Below are positions 19,522-27,231 of a DNA stretch of 28,698 bases, piece after piece. Made by a program: the position numbers and the translations under genes. Under the pieces are notes generated by a model. That model did no database searches. It was not told where the DNA came from and was given only the letters and a program-made list of their open reading frames with translations. Source of the stretch: CAYMAT01 sp964388495 (GTDB taxonomy: Bacteria > Patescibacteriota > Gracilibacteria > Peribacterales > Peribacteraceae). The DNA lies in NCBI GenBank assembly GCA_964388495.1, contig CAYMAT010000014.1, positions 1 through 28,698 on the forward strand. Reading direction: 5' to 3'. Numbering within the stretch: position 1 is the first letter of the stretch; each line of letters opens with the position of its first letter.

Positions 19522-20121
19522 ATGGTTCTCTTCAGTCTCAACACAACGTCATTATTGCTGCTCGTGCTGTTGCCGGTGGCGCTTTTGCAGGTCCTTCTGT
19601 TGATCCTGCTCCCCGCGCTCCATGCACCGGGCGCCCGCGCATCGGGCGTTCTGAAAGCCACGTACAGCTACGCCATGCAGGGCATTGGCATTGTGCTGAT
19701 GACGGTAGGCGCCCTCCCCGCGCTGCACGGCGTGATTGAGAAGTTCGTGACCGGCGTGGAGCAACTGAGCGCCCAGGCATACATGGCGCTTCTGATCATC
19801 TTCTGCGCCGGCGGCGGTACTTTCCTGTGGCATGAGCGTATGGCCGAAGGAATTGAGGATGCATCACAGCGCGTGCCCGCCCTCCTCTTCTGGTACTCAT
19901 TCAAGATCATCGGCTTTGTATTGGTGCTCTTCAGTGCCGGCAGCCTGGTCTTCACCCTGCTCCTGGAGCCCTACGACCTGGACGTGACGTGGTGGATCAC
20001 CCCAACGGTATTCCTGGCCTACGGCCTGCTCCTTTCCTGGTGCACCCGCATGCCCCAGGGCATTGGCGCCTCATTTAAGAGCGTCCAAGTAGTGAAGAAC
20101 GCGGCTAAGAAAAAGCGCTAA
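19522..20121 (+). CDS. Hypothetical polytopic membrane protein, 199 aa
   Basis: I do not recognise the family. Four to five transmembrane segments are visible: about residues 9-33 (TSLLLLVLLPVALLQVLLLILLPAL), 48-70 (SYAMQGIGIVLMTVGALPALHGV), 84-102 (QAYMALLIIFCAGGGTFLW), 122-147 (FWYSFKIIGFVLVLFSAGSLVFTLLL) and 155-175 (WWITPTVFLAYGLLLSW). A basic tail follows (AAKKKR). TAGGAT lies 11 nt before the ATG but is a poor -10. It sits between rplK and rplA and may be cotranscribed with rplK. Confidence 0.75.
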   Translation: MVLFSLNTTSLLLLVLLPVALLQVLLLILLPALHAPGARASGVLKATYSYAMQGIGIVLMTVGALPALHGVIEKFVTGVEQLSAQAYMALLIIFCAGGGTFLWHERMAEGIEDASQRVPALLFWYSFKIIGFVLVLFSAGSLVFTLLLEPYDLDVTWWITPTVFLAYGLLLSWCTRMPQGIGASFKSVQVVKNAAKKKR

Positions 20122-20605
20122 GATAAGGAGTTTAAGGAAATCAAAGAACCCAAAGAAATCAAAGAGTTTTACGAATAGAGAGAATGAGTTTTGTCAGGAG
20201 AAAACTGACCCGATGAAGAGATGAATCCAGTTGTCGATACTGTTCTTCAGATATATATCGGAGCTTATTGGCCAAAAGAGCTTCACAATGAACTTCATTT
20301 AATGAACTCAAAGCAATTTCAAAGAAGTGAGCTTTGTCCTTAAGGGAAAACCTTGAATTCCCTTCTGCAATATTGATAGGAATACTCGATGCGGCTCTGC
20401 ATAGCTGACTGCTTAATCCAAATTTCTCGTGACTCGGAAATTTTTGAACCACTCGATAAGCCAGGAGGCAGAGCTTGAAGGCTTCCTGCCAGGCAATAAG
20501 TTTCTGATATGGTCGTACTGTCATATTTCTCATTATCTTTGATAGGAAGAGTAGAAAACTATCCTGGAATTCCTTGAATTCCCTGATTTCTTTGATTTCC
20601 TGGCA
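20122..20605. repeat. Inverted-repeat-bounded cassette around the four-helix-bundle gene
   Basis: GGAAATCAAAGAA at 20136-20148 is matched perfectly in inverse by TTCTTTGATTTCC at 20588-20600. Each arm lies in a run of degenerate GGAAT/AAATCAAAG words. The left arm supplies the stop codon of the enclosed gene. The cassette of about 465 bp contains only the S23-type gene and separates rplK and its follower from rplA. It looks like an inserted unit. Confidence 0.65.
20159..20533 (-). CDS. Four-helix-bundle (S23/23S rRNA intervening-sequence-type) protein, 124 aa
   Basis: The sequence follows the S23/four-helix-bundle family: start region YQKLIAWQEAFKLCLLAYRVVQKFP, then EKFGLSSQLCRAASSIPINIAEGNSR (the family's 'QlrrAa.Si..NiaEG.gr' block, about residues 40-63), then DKAHFFEIALSSLNEVHCEALLANKLRYIS. 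Members were first seen encoded in intervening sequences of 23S rRNA genes, and homologues are scattered in many genomes; biochemical function is unclear. Here it is a free-standing, AT-rich gene opposite to its neighbours and bracketed by inverted repeats. The start may be ATG 20533 or 20524; the latter is closer to typical N-termini. Confidence 0.88.
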   Translation of the reverse strand: MRNMTVRPYQKLIAWQEAFKLCLLAYRVVQKFPSHEKFGLSSQLCRAASSIPINIAEGNSRFSLKDKAHFFEIALSSLNEVHCEALLANKLRYISEEQYRQLDSSLHRVSFLLTKLILSIRKTL

Positions 20606-20715
20606 TCAGAAAGCAAAAAGGCACGTTCTTTCTCATTCTGGAACTCTTGACTAAAAAGATATTTCCTCTCACACTACAGCGTATTTTTCGTGGGAGTCCG
20701 TATGGACGCCAAGCA

Positions 20716-20740
20716 CCCTTCGAGTTCTCTCAGGGTGAAC
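20716..20740. repeat. CACCCTTCGA...TCTCAGGGTG palindromic repeat just before rplA
   Basis: CACCCT-TC-GAG-TT-CTC-TC-AGGGTG can fold as a hairpin and is a copy of the CCTTCGA-n-CTCAGGG family also seen at 2593-2613 and 3033-3061. It lies about 20 nt before the rplA start, where it could affect translation. Confidence 0.55.
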
Positions 20741-20758
20741 CACGTTCCCCCCATTTTT

Positions 20759-21460
20759 ATGAGCAGCAAGCAGAGCCCGCTCGCCCGCAAGAAGGGCAAG
20801 AAGTACGCCGAGAAGAAGGCGCTTTTGACCAAGTCCTCCTACCCTCTTGCAGAGGCAGTGGAGCTTCTCCCCAAGCTGAGCGTCAGCAAGTTCGACGGAT
20901 CCGCCGAGGTCCACATCCGCATCAACGCCGATACCACGCAGGCGGACCAGCTGGTCCGCACCACGGTTCCCCTCCCCCACGGTACGGGAAAGACCCTCAA
21001 GATCGCCGCCTTCGTACCCGATGACATGGTCAAGGAAGCCAAGGCAGCCGGCGCGGTTGTGGCTGGCAACGAGGACCTCATCAAAGAGATCACGGACGGC
21101 AAGATCGACTTCGACATCGCCGTGGCCGTTCCCCAGATGATGAAAGACCTGGGTAAGGTGGCCAAAATCCTTGGTCAGAAAGGCCTCATGCCCTCTCCCA
21201 AGGCGGGAACGGTGACGCCCAACGTCGCCAAAGTCATCGAGGAACTGAAGAAGGGCCGCATTGAGATCAAAATGGACAAGCAGGCCATCATCCACACCGT
21301 CTTCGGCAAGATCTCCTTTGGCAGCAAGAAACTCCTGGAGAACCTGGAGGCTCTCATGTTGGCTGTAAAGGAAGCCAAGCCCTCCGGCATCAAGGGTGAG
21401 TACATCCTCACGGTATCGATCAGCCCCACCATGGGACCGTCTGTGAAGGTTCAGCTGTAA
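20759..21460 (+). CDS. rplA: 50S ribosomal protein L1, 233 aa
   Basis: L1 forms the mobile L1 stalk at the E site on 23S rRNA and in many bacteria represses its own mRNA. Family features include KKALLTKSSYPLAEAVELLPKLSVSKFDGSAEVHIRINAD at the N-terminal domain, the strongly conserved AKILGQKGLMPSPKAGTVTPNV (about residues 137-158) and the C-terminal strand pair TVFGKISFGSKKLLENLEAL. ATG 20759 gives the natural N-terminus (MSSKQSPLARKKGKKYAE); the frame is open upstream through a palindromic repeat, which is not part of the protein. No Shine-Dalgarno sequence is visible. It is followed by a hairpin repeat shared with the convergent dus gene. Confidence 0.98.
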   Translation: MSSKQSPLARKKGKKYAEKKALLTKSSYPLAEAVELLPKLSVSKFDGSAEVHIRINADTTQADQLVRTTVPLPHGTGKTLKIAAFVPDDMVKEAKAAGAVVAGNEDLIKEITDGKIDFDIAVAVPQMMKDLGKVAKILGQKGLMPSPKAGTVTPNVAKVIEELKKGRIEIKMDKQAIIHTVFGKISFGSKKLLENLEALMLAVKEAKPSGIKGEYILTVSISPTMGPSVKVQL

Positions 21461-21463
21461 TAA

Positions 21464-21540
21464 AAAAGTAACCGAAGTTTCCGAGGGGACCGAGGTGACC
21501 AAGGTGTCACGTCGGTTACTTCGGTGACGTCGGTCACCTG
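21464..21540. repeat. ACCGARG hairpin repeat between rplA and dus
   Basis: A string of degenerate ACCGAGG/ACCGAAG words forms several alternative stems: GTAACCGA (21468-21475) with TCGGTTAC (21512-21519), and AGGTGACC (21493-21500) with GGTCACCT (21532-21539). It sits at the shared 3' end of two convergent genes and includes the dus stop codon. Similar elements follow clpC (27104) and the VirB4-like gene (28598). Confidence 0.7.
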
Positions 21541-22541
21541 ACTCCGAGTAACTCCCGCACGTCGCTGAGCCTCTCTACAAGTATGAGTTTCTGCCGGAGC
21601 TCCGATGCGCCGGGAAATCCTTTGACGTAACTACTGAGATGCCGGCGCATCTCCAGCATTCCCCTCTTTTCACCCTTGTACTTCACGGCCAACTCGCAGT
21701 GGGCGAGAATAAAAGGGATCTTTTCTTCAAACGTGACAGGAATGGCAGCTTTTGGGAATTCGTTATTCGTTATTTGTTTTTCGTTATTTTTTCCTTTTAC
21801 GAATAACGAATGACGAGTTAACGAGTCAACGATTTCCTTCATCACCCACGGGTTGCCAAACGTCCCCCGCCCCACCATCACGCCGTCCAGATTGCCGATC
21901 TTGGCCACGGCATCCTCGCCGTTTTTGATATCCCCGTTGCCGATGACCGGTACCGAGACATTCCGTTTAAGTTCGTAGATGGGCTCCCAGTCGGCATTGC
22001 CCGTGAATTTGTCGCAGAAGCGGCGGCCATGGATGGCCAGTGCCTGCGCGCCTGCATCCACCAGTCTCTTGCAGAACGGAATGAGCGTCGTCTTGCTGTC
22101 CCAGCCCAGCCTGGTCTTCACGCTTACGGGAATTTTCACCGCCTTCACGGTTGCCTCAACAAGTTTGGCAGCCAGGTCCGGCTCGCGGATGAGCGCGGCA
22201 CCGTGGCACGACGAGACCACTTTGGCGGCGGGGCAGCCCATGTTGATGTCGATACCGTCCGCACCCATCTCCTCAATCACCTTGGCCGCGGACAGGAAAT
22301 GATCCGGATCATGGCCAAAAACCTGCACGATGCACGGCCGTTCTATCTGCGGATCAAACTCAAGCATTTCCAATGTCTTCTTGGCACCATAGTGAATGGC
22401 ATCGGTGCTCAGAAACTCCGTGTAGAGCACCACCTCCGGCGCAATCGTCTTGATCAGCTGCCGGTAGGACGCGTCCGTGACTCCGGCCATGGGGGCCAGG
22501 GCAACGATGGGCCGGGAGAAGGAAGACCAGGAGAAGGCCAT
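21534..22541 (-). CDS. dus: tRNA-dihydrouridine synthase, 335 aa, with in-frame repeat insertion
   Basis: Dus enzymes are FMN-dependent and reduce uridine to dihydrouridine in the tRNA D-loop. Motifs are clear: N-terminal APMAGVTD, IVQVFGHDP, GADGIDINMGCPAAKVVSS (catalytic Cys in GCP), VSVKTRLGWD, ALAIHGRR, PVIGNGDI and the FMN-phosphate loop GVMVGRGTFGNPWV. The C-terminal helical tRNA-binding domain follows. Between the barrel and this domain, the stretch LFVKGKNNEKQITNNEFPK is encoded by an AT-rich palindromic repeat (21759-21810) that most relatives should lack. ATG 22541 is used because it precedes the barrel. The subgroup looks DusB-like. It is divergent from the pilin gene. Confidence 0.93.
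   Translation of the reverse strand: MAFSWSSFSRPIVALAPMAGVTDASYRQLIKTIAPEVVLYTEFLSTDAIHYGAKKTLEMLEFDPQIERPCIVQVFGHDPDHFLSAAKVIEEMGADGIDINMGCPAAKVVSSCHGAALIREPDLAAKLVEATVKAVKIPVSVKTRLGWDSKTTLIPFCKRLVDAGAQALAIHGRRFCDKFTGNADWEPIYELKRNVSVPVIGNGDIKNGEDAVAKIGNLDGVMVGRGTFGNPWVMKEIVDSLTRHSLFVKGKNNEKQITNNEFPKAAIPVTFEEKIPFILAHCELAVKYKGEKRGMLEMRRHLSSYVKGFPGASELRQKLILVERLSDVRELLGVR
21759..21810. repeat. AT-rich palindromic repeat inside dus
   Basis: TTCGTTATTCGT (21759-21770) and ACGAATAACGAA (21799-21810) are perfect 12-bp inverted arms, surrounded by more CGTTATT/AATAACG words. The composition differs sharply from the flanking coding sequence. It keeps the dus frame open and encodes NNEKQITNNE-type residues. 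Confidence 0.8.
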
Positions 22542-22668
22542 GGAATGGCTTTTAGCCGCGGGAAATGCTATACTGAAATGGTTTTCCGTGCCACACAAGA
22601 CACATCAAAACATTCCCGGAGCACGCACAATCGTTCCCGCGCGCCGCGGGGATCACACTGGCTTGGTC

Positions 22669-23058
22669 ATGAAAAAGCCCCTGACCGCGTTGGCACTGGC
22701 AACATTCCTCCTCTTGCCAGCGGCGGTCATGGCACAGGGCGTGGGGCCGCAGCTGATCCCGGAGAGCGGGATGATCGGCGACTGCAGTTTTATCACCGGC
22801 GACTTCAGTTATGACTGCTTCCCTCTGTACCTGGCGTATCTGATCCGTTTTGTCTTTGGCTTTGCGGGAGGTTTTGCACTGTTTGAGCTGATCAGAGCCG
22901 GATACGAATGGGCCATTTCCGGCGTTGCCGGCGAATTCGCCACCAAAGAGACCGCCGTGAAGCGCATCACAAATGCATTGATTGGAATGGCGGTTGTGGT
23001 CCTTGCATTCCTCATCATTGATACACTGGTCTCCGCAGTCTTCATTGGACCCTCCTGA
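22669..23058 (+). CDS. VirB2/TrbC-like pilin subunit, 129 aa
   Basis: The N-terminus is a signal peptide (MKKPLTALALATFLLLPAAVMAQ, cleavage about residue 22-23). Two hydrophobic helices follow, about residues 52-76 (PLYLAYLIRFVFGFAGGFALFELIRAGYEW) and about 100-124 (ITNALIGMAVVVLAFLIIDTLVSAVF). A short polar loop with an A-V-K-R-I pattern lies between them. This is the architecture of the VirB2/TrbC pilin-like proteins that accompany PrgI and VirB4 in Patescibacteria. A Cys pair (DCSF...YDCF) in the extracellular N-terminal part could form a disulfide. The product probably builds a conjugative-pilus-like or secretion filament. Start chosen at the signal peptide. It is followed 2 nt later by the permease gene, so they form an operon. 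Confidence 0.75.
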   Translation: MKKPLTALALATFLLLPAAVMAQGVGPQLIPESGMIGDCSFITGDFSYDCFPLYLAYLIRFVFGFAGGFALFELIRAGYEWAISGVAGEFATKETAVKRITNALIGMAVVVLAFLIIDTLVSAVFIGPS

Positions 23059-23060
23059 TT

Positions 23061-24319
23061 ATGGCCGACAAAAAGAAAACGACGGGCAGCTTCACCTCCT
23101 TCCGCATCCTGGGGGAGAAGGCGCAGCAGATCCTGGCCAAGGCGCGGGAAATCCAGCGTTCCAAAAACAGCGGCACGCTCCCCCCGCTCTCAGAGGACCG
23201 CGCGGATTGCCCGGAAATCATCGTACATCTCTCGCTCAAAAGCATTGTGCGCGGCGCCTTTGCGGTGCTGGGCATTGCGGCCGGCACGCTTCTGCTCTGG
23301 GTTCTGCAGGACAAGCTGGTGATTATGGGATTGAGCATCTTTGTGGCGATGATCATCGATCCCGGGGTGCACTTCCTGCGCCGCTACGGGGTCCCCCGTG
23401 GGCTGGCCATCCTTCTGCACTATTTCGTTGCGGTCTTTCTGGTGGTGTTCCTCCTGGTGTCCCTGGTGCCTCTCCTGGCACGCCAGCTGATCGATTTGGC
23501 GCAGCTCATCAACGTGGAAGTGAACGCCTTCCTCAAGGCCCCTTCCATCGCCCTGCCGTTTTTGAGTGAAAACGCCAACACCACCCTCACGCAGCTTGTG
23601 GAATCCACGCTGCAAAGCCTCTCCATCAACCAGTTCACGGACGCCCTGCAGCAGTTTGGGCAAAACCTCAGCACCGCTGCGCAGAGCTCCGTCCTGTTTG
23701 CCGCGGAACTGGCCGGTTCGGTATTCAATTTTGTGGCCAACCTGATCCTCATCCTGGTCCTTGCCTTCTTCATCCAGCTGGAAAAGGAGGAGATTGTGGC
23801 CTGGCTGCGAGCGTTTTTGCCGCCCAGGATGCGCCCGTATGTGGACGATAAGTCCGTGGCTATCCAGAGCAAAATGGCACAGTGGGCCCGGGGTCAGCTG
23901 ATCCTCTGTTTGTTTGTGGGCTTCCTGGTGTTCCTGGCCATGACCATCATGCGCATGCCGTATGCCCTCACGCTCGGCATTCTTGCGGGGTTCACGGAAT
24001 TCATCCCGGTGGTGGGACCGCTGATCGCCGCCATCCCCGGAGTGCTCATCGCCTTCACGCAGAACGGGTTCATCTTCGCGCTCATCATCGCCGCCGTGTA
24101 CTACGCCATCCAGTGGTGTGAGAACAATCTGTTGGTGCCGCTCATCATGAAGCGTGCTGTGGGTCTCTCCCCCATCGCCGTCATGTTCGCCATGCTCGTG
24201 GGCATCAGTTTCCCCAGCATCATCCACCCNNNNNNNNNNGCATTATCCTGAGCATTCCGGCAACCACCATCATGGCACTCTTCCTGGAGGACTGGCGTCA
24301 CAGGCACCGCAGGGGATAA
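23061..24319 (+). CDS. AI-2E family transporter (PerM-like permease), about 419 aa, crosses a 10-N gap
   Basis: AI-2E/PerM proteins are polytopic permeases; substrates include AI-2 or ions in characterised cases. After a ~60-residue polar N-terminus come paired helices (SIVRGAFAVLGIAAGTLLLWVL; LVIMGLSIFVAMIIDP; LAILLHYFVAVFLVVFLLVSLVP). A long amphipathic middle region follows, then SVFNFVANLILILVLAFFIQLEKEE and the family core LTLGILAGFTEFIPVVGPLIAAIPGVLIAF (FIPxxGP), then ENNLLVPLIMKRAVGLSPIAVMFAMLVG. After the N run (24230-24239), the correct continuation is in another frame: IILSIPATTIMALFLEDWRHRHRRG with TAA at 24317-24319. The true gap is therefore not 10 nt modulo 3. Taking the sequence literally would give a false stop a few codons after the gap. 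Confidence 0.9.
24230..24239. other. Scaffold gap (10 N)
   Basis: Ten undetermined bases lie near the 3' end of the permease gene. The family-like C-terminus resumes in a different frame, so the real length should be 2 modulo 3 (for example 8 or 11). Confidence 0.98.
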
Positions 24320-24480
24320 AGCCCCGGACGTACAGCAAAGTAGACAAAATAAAACAATGAACCTTTTTTGCAATGCCCGTACTTCCGCTTGCGGCGCACA
24401 TCGCTTAAAATCTCATGATAATTCTTTCCAATTATCACTCACTCGTATAGAGTGATAACTCGCATTCCTTCATCCATCAC
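24320..24480 (+). promoter_or_regulatory. clpC leader with -10-like GATAAT
   Basis: The 161-nt gap contains GATAAT at 24417-24422 as a possible -10, though no well-spaced -35 is found. The CIRCE-type operator lies 10 nt further on, and about 22 nt then lead to the ATG. No clear Shine-Dalgarno sequence is present (GCATTCCTTCATCCATCAC). Confidence 0.45.
24432..24458. promoter_or_regulatory. CIRCE-type HrcA operator upstream of clpC
   Basis: TTATCACTC (24432-24440), 9 nt, GAGTGATAA (24450-24458): a perfect inverted repeat with the exact geometry of CIRCE (TTAGCACTC-N9-GAGTGCTAA). The one altered position (G to T) is compensated in the other arm. It lies between the putative promoter and the start codon, as CIRCE elements do, and implies heat-shock repression by HrcA. 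The hrcA gene is not in the window. Confidence 0.85.
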
Positions 24481-27102
24481 ATGCACCCCTTCGACCGGTT
24501 CACACCAAACGCCAAGCTCGCCCTCCAGATCGCGGAGCAGGAGGCCAAGAACATCAAGAGCCCGTACATCGGTACGGAGCATCTGCTCTTGGGACTCCTC
24601 AGCATCCCCAAATCGCTGGGCTTTTCCATTTTCACGGGAGCCGGCGTGACGCTGGAGAACGTGCGCATCCTCATCAAGGCGATGAAGAGCCAGCATATTG
24701 AGGGCCAGCATGTGAAGCACGGCCTCTCCACCTTTTTGCACACGGTGATTGAGCAGGCTGTGGTGACGGCGCACAAGTTCCGCCACGCCAACGTGGGCAC
24801 GGAGCACCTCCTGCATGCGCTGGTGAGCACGGGCAAGAACGCCGCCACCATCCTGATGGAAAACATGCAGGTGGATCCGGAGGATCTCCGTGCGCGCGTG
24901 GAGGAGATGTTCGGGCAGATCAGCACGTTCAAACAGCAGAACAAGAACCTGGAGCAGTCGCTGGAAGCATTCTTCCATGGTCTCCAGGGCGCCATTGTGG
25001 GCATGCAGGGCCAAGGCGGCCCGGGTGCACCCGCCGGTGAAAGCGAAGGTCTCCGCCGCAAGAAGGCGGAGGGCAAGAGCAAGACGCCGGTCCTCGATTA
25101 CTTCACGGACGACCTGGTGGCCCGCGCCAAGGAGAAGAAGCTGGACCCCACCATCGGCCGTGATGAGGAGATTGAGCGCGTGATCCGCATCTTGAACCGC
25201 AAGACCAAGAACAACCCCGTGCTCATCGGTGAGCCGGGCGTGGGAAAGACCGCTATTGTGGAGGGTCTGGCCCAGCGCATCGCCGCCGGAACCGTGCCCC
25301 CTTCCCTCTCCGGCAAGAAACTCCTGCAGCTCAACATGGGCTCGCTGGTGGCCGGAACCAAGTACCGCGGTGAATTTGAGCAGCGCTTTGACGACATCAT
25401 CAAGGAGGCGACCAAGAGCGACGATTCGGTGATTCTCTTCATCGACGAATTGCACACGGTCGTAGGCGCAGGAGCCGCAGAAGGCTCACTGGACGCCGCA
25501 AACATCCTCAAGCCCGCCCTCAGCCGCGGCGCGCTGCGCGTGGTGGGTGCCACCACCCTGGATGAATTCCGCACGATTGAAAAGGACCGCGCTCTGGAGC
25601 GAAGGTTCCAGTCGGTCATGGTGCAGGAGCCCGTGGTGGGCGACGCCATCAAGATTTTGGAAGGCATCCGCAAGAGCTTTGAGGATTTCCACCACCTGAG
25701 CATCACGGATGACGCACTCGTCGCATCGGTCCAGCTCAGCAAGCGCTACATCACGGAACGCTACCTGCCGGACAAAGCCATCGACGTTTTGGACGAAGCT
25801 GCTGCAGCCAAGAGCCTGCAGCACATGGGTGCCGCTCCGGAGATCCGCAAACTGGAAGAGAAGCTGGAAACGCTCATGCAGAAGCAGCAACTGGCGGTGA
25901 AGGAGCAGAAGTACCACAACGCGCTCCGACTCAAGCAGGACCAGCAGGAGCTGAAGGAGAAACTGGATAACCTTCGCCGCTCCCAGGACGGCGACAAGCG
26001 CACGCCCATCCAGATCACGGAGGACGACATCGCGCAGATCGTGGGGCGCATGACGGGCATCCCCGTCACCAAGCTCCTCAAGTCCGAGGCCAAGCGCCTG
26101 ACTAATCTGGAACAGGTCTTCCGCAAATCAATCATCGGCCAGGACGACGCCATCAAAAAGGTTGCCCGCGCCATCCGCCGCAGCCGCGTGGGCATCAGCG
26201 ATAGCCGCCGCCCCATTGGCTCGTTCCTCTTCCTGGGCCCCACGGGCGTGGGAAAGACGGAGCTGGTGCGCACCATCGCCAAAGAGGTATTCAACCGCGA
26301 GGACGCGCTCATCAAGATCGACATGTCCGAGTTCATGGAGCGCCACAACGTGTCACGCCTGACGGGAACCACCGCCGGTTACGTGGGATACGAGGAAGGC
26401 GGTCAACTGACCGAGGCCGTGCGCCGCAAGCCCTATTCCGTCGTCCTGTTTGACGAGATCGAGAAGGCTCACCCCGAGTTCTTCAACATCCTGCTGCAGA
26501 TCTTGGAAGACGGCACGCTCACGGACGGCACGGGCAAGCAGGTGGACTTCACCAACACGATTATCGTCATGACCAGCAACATCGGCGCGGACAAGCTCAC
26601 CAAGCAGGCCGAGCGCATTGGCTTCAAGCTGGAGGAGGAGGCCACGGCGGAGGAGAAGGTCTACGAGGAGAAATGCAAGGAAGTCATCGGCGAGCTCAAG
26701 GACCACGTGCGTCCGGAGTTCCTCAACCGCATCGACCACATCATCGTCTTCAACGCCCTGAACCAGCAACACATCAGAAAGATCGTGAAAAACCACGTGG
26801 ATCACCTGGCCAACCGCCTTGCCGAGCAGGGCTACGAGTTGAGTCTGGACCAGAAGGTCATCAACCTGCTGGCCGAGGAGGGCTTTGACCCGGAGTACGG
26901 TGCCCGCCCCGTCCGCCGCACCATCCAGGAACGCCTGGAGGCGGAGATTGCGGAGCACATTCTCAAGGGCGTCTTCCATAAAGGCGATGTCATTGAGGTG
27001 AGCCTCAAGGGCAAGGACAAGCTGGAATTCATGCCCGGAACGCCGGGGAAGAAGACGGCGGCCCTCAAGGAAGAAATGGAGGAACAGGAAGTGAATGCGT
27101 AA
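24481..27102 (+). CDS. clpC: ATP-dependent Clp protease ATP-binding subunit ClpC, 873 aa
   Basis: ClpC is a hexameric AAA+ unfoldase that feeds proteins to ClpP. The architecture is complete: two ClpN repeats (FDRFTPNAKLALQIAEQEA...YIGTEHLLLGLL, and FRHANVGTEHLLHAL, residues 1-150), a Gly/Ala linker, D1 with Walker A GEPGVGKT (250-257) and Walker B VILFIDELHTVVG, and the middle coiled-coil domain with a UVR-like motif (AVKEQKYHNALRLKQDQQELKEKL). D2 follows with Walker A GPTGVGKT (586-593), Walker B VVLFDEIEKAHPE and an ERIGF loop matching the ClpP-docking (I/L)GF element. Size is slightly above typical ClpC. Regulation by HrcA is suggested by the CIRCE-type operator. It lies between the pilin/permease pair and prgI. 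Confidence 0.97.
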   Translation: MHPFDRFTPNAKLALQIAEQEAKNIKSPYIGTEHLLLGLLSIPKSLGFSIFTGAGVTLENVRILIKAMKSQHIEGQHVKHGLSTFLHTVIEQAVVTAHKFRHANVGTEHLLHALVSTGKNAATILMENMQVDPEDLRARVEEMFGQISTFKQQNKNLEQSLEAFFHGLQGAIVGMQGQGGPGAPAGESEGLRRKKAEGKSKTPVLDYFTDDLVARAKEKKLDPTIGRDEEIERVIRILNRKTKNNPVLIGEPGVGKTAIVEGLAQRIAAGTVPPSLSGKKLLQLNMGSLVAGTKYRGEFEQRFDDIIKEATKSDDSVILFIDELHTVVGAGAAEGSLDAANILKPALSRGALRVVGATTLDEFRTIEKDRALERRFQSVMVQEPVVGDAIKILEGIRKSFEDFHHLSITDDALVASVQLSKRYITERYLPDKAIDVLDEAAAAKSLQHMGAAPEIRKLEEKLETLMQKQQLAVKEQKYHNALRLKQDQQELKEKLDNLRRSQDGDKRTPIQITEDDIAQIVGRMTGIPVTKLLKSEAKRLTNLEQVFRKSIIGQDDAIKKVARAIRRSRVGISDSRRPIGSFLFLGPTGVGKTELVRTIAKEVFNREDALIKIDMSEFMERHNVSRLTGTTAGYVGYEEGGQLTEAVRRKPYSVVLFDEIEKAHPEFFNILLQILEDGTLTDGTGKQVDFTNTIIVMTSNIGADKLTKQAERIGFKLEEEATAEEKVYEEKCKEVIGELKDHVRPEFLNRIDHIIVFNALNQQHIRKIVKNHVDHLANRLAEQGYELSLDQKVINLLAEEGFDPEYGARPVRRTIQERLEAEIAEHILKGVFHKGDVIEVSLKGKDKLEFMPGTPGKKTAALKEEMEEQEVNA

Positions 27103-27103
27103 G

Positions 27104-27186
27104 TGACCAATGCAACCGACGTAACCGAGGTGTCCGACGGACATTCCTCGGTTACTTCGGCGACCTCGGAAACCTCGGTAACGGTG
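27104..27186. repeat. ACCGAGG hairpin repeat after clpC
   Basis: GTAACCGAGG (27121-27130) and CCTCGGTTAC (27146-27155) form a perfect 10-bp stem, extended inside the loop by GTCCG/CGGAC (27132-27136, 27138-27142). More ACCTCGG words follow to 27180. It is the second member of the gene-end hairpin family. It lacks a long T-run immediately after the stem but may still stop or stabilise the clpC transcript. Confidence 0.7.
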
Positions 27187-27231
27187 GTTTTTGACGAGAT
27201 TTAGGCACTTCCGGGGATGTCATTTTTCTGC

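Noticed and set aside
24439..25455. Minus-strand 338-aa frame opposite clpC
   Set aside because: Antisense shadow of the conserved ClpC N-terminal half.
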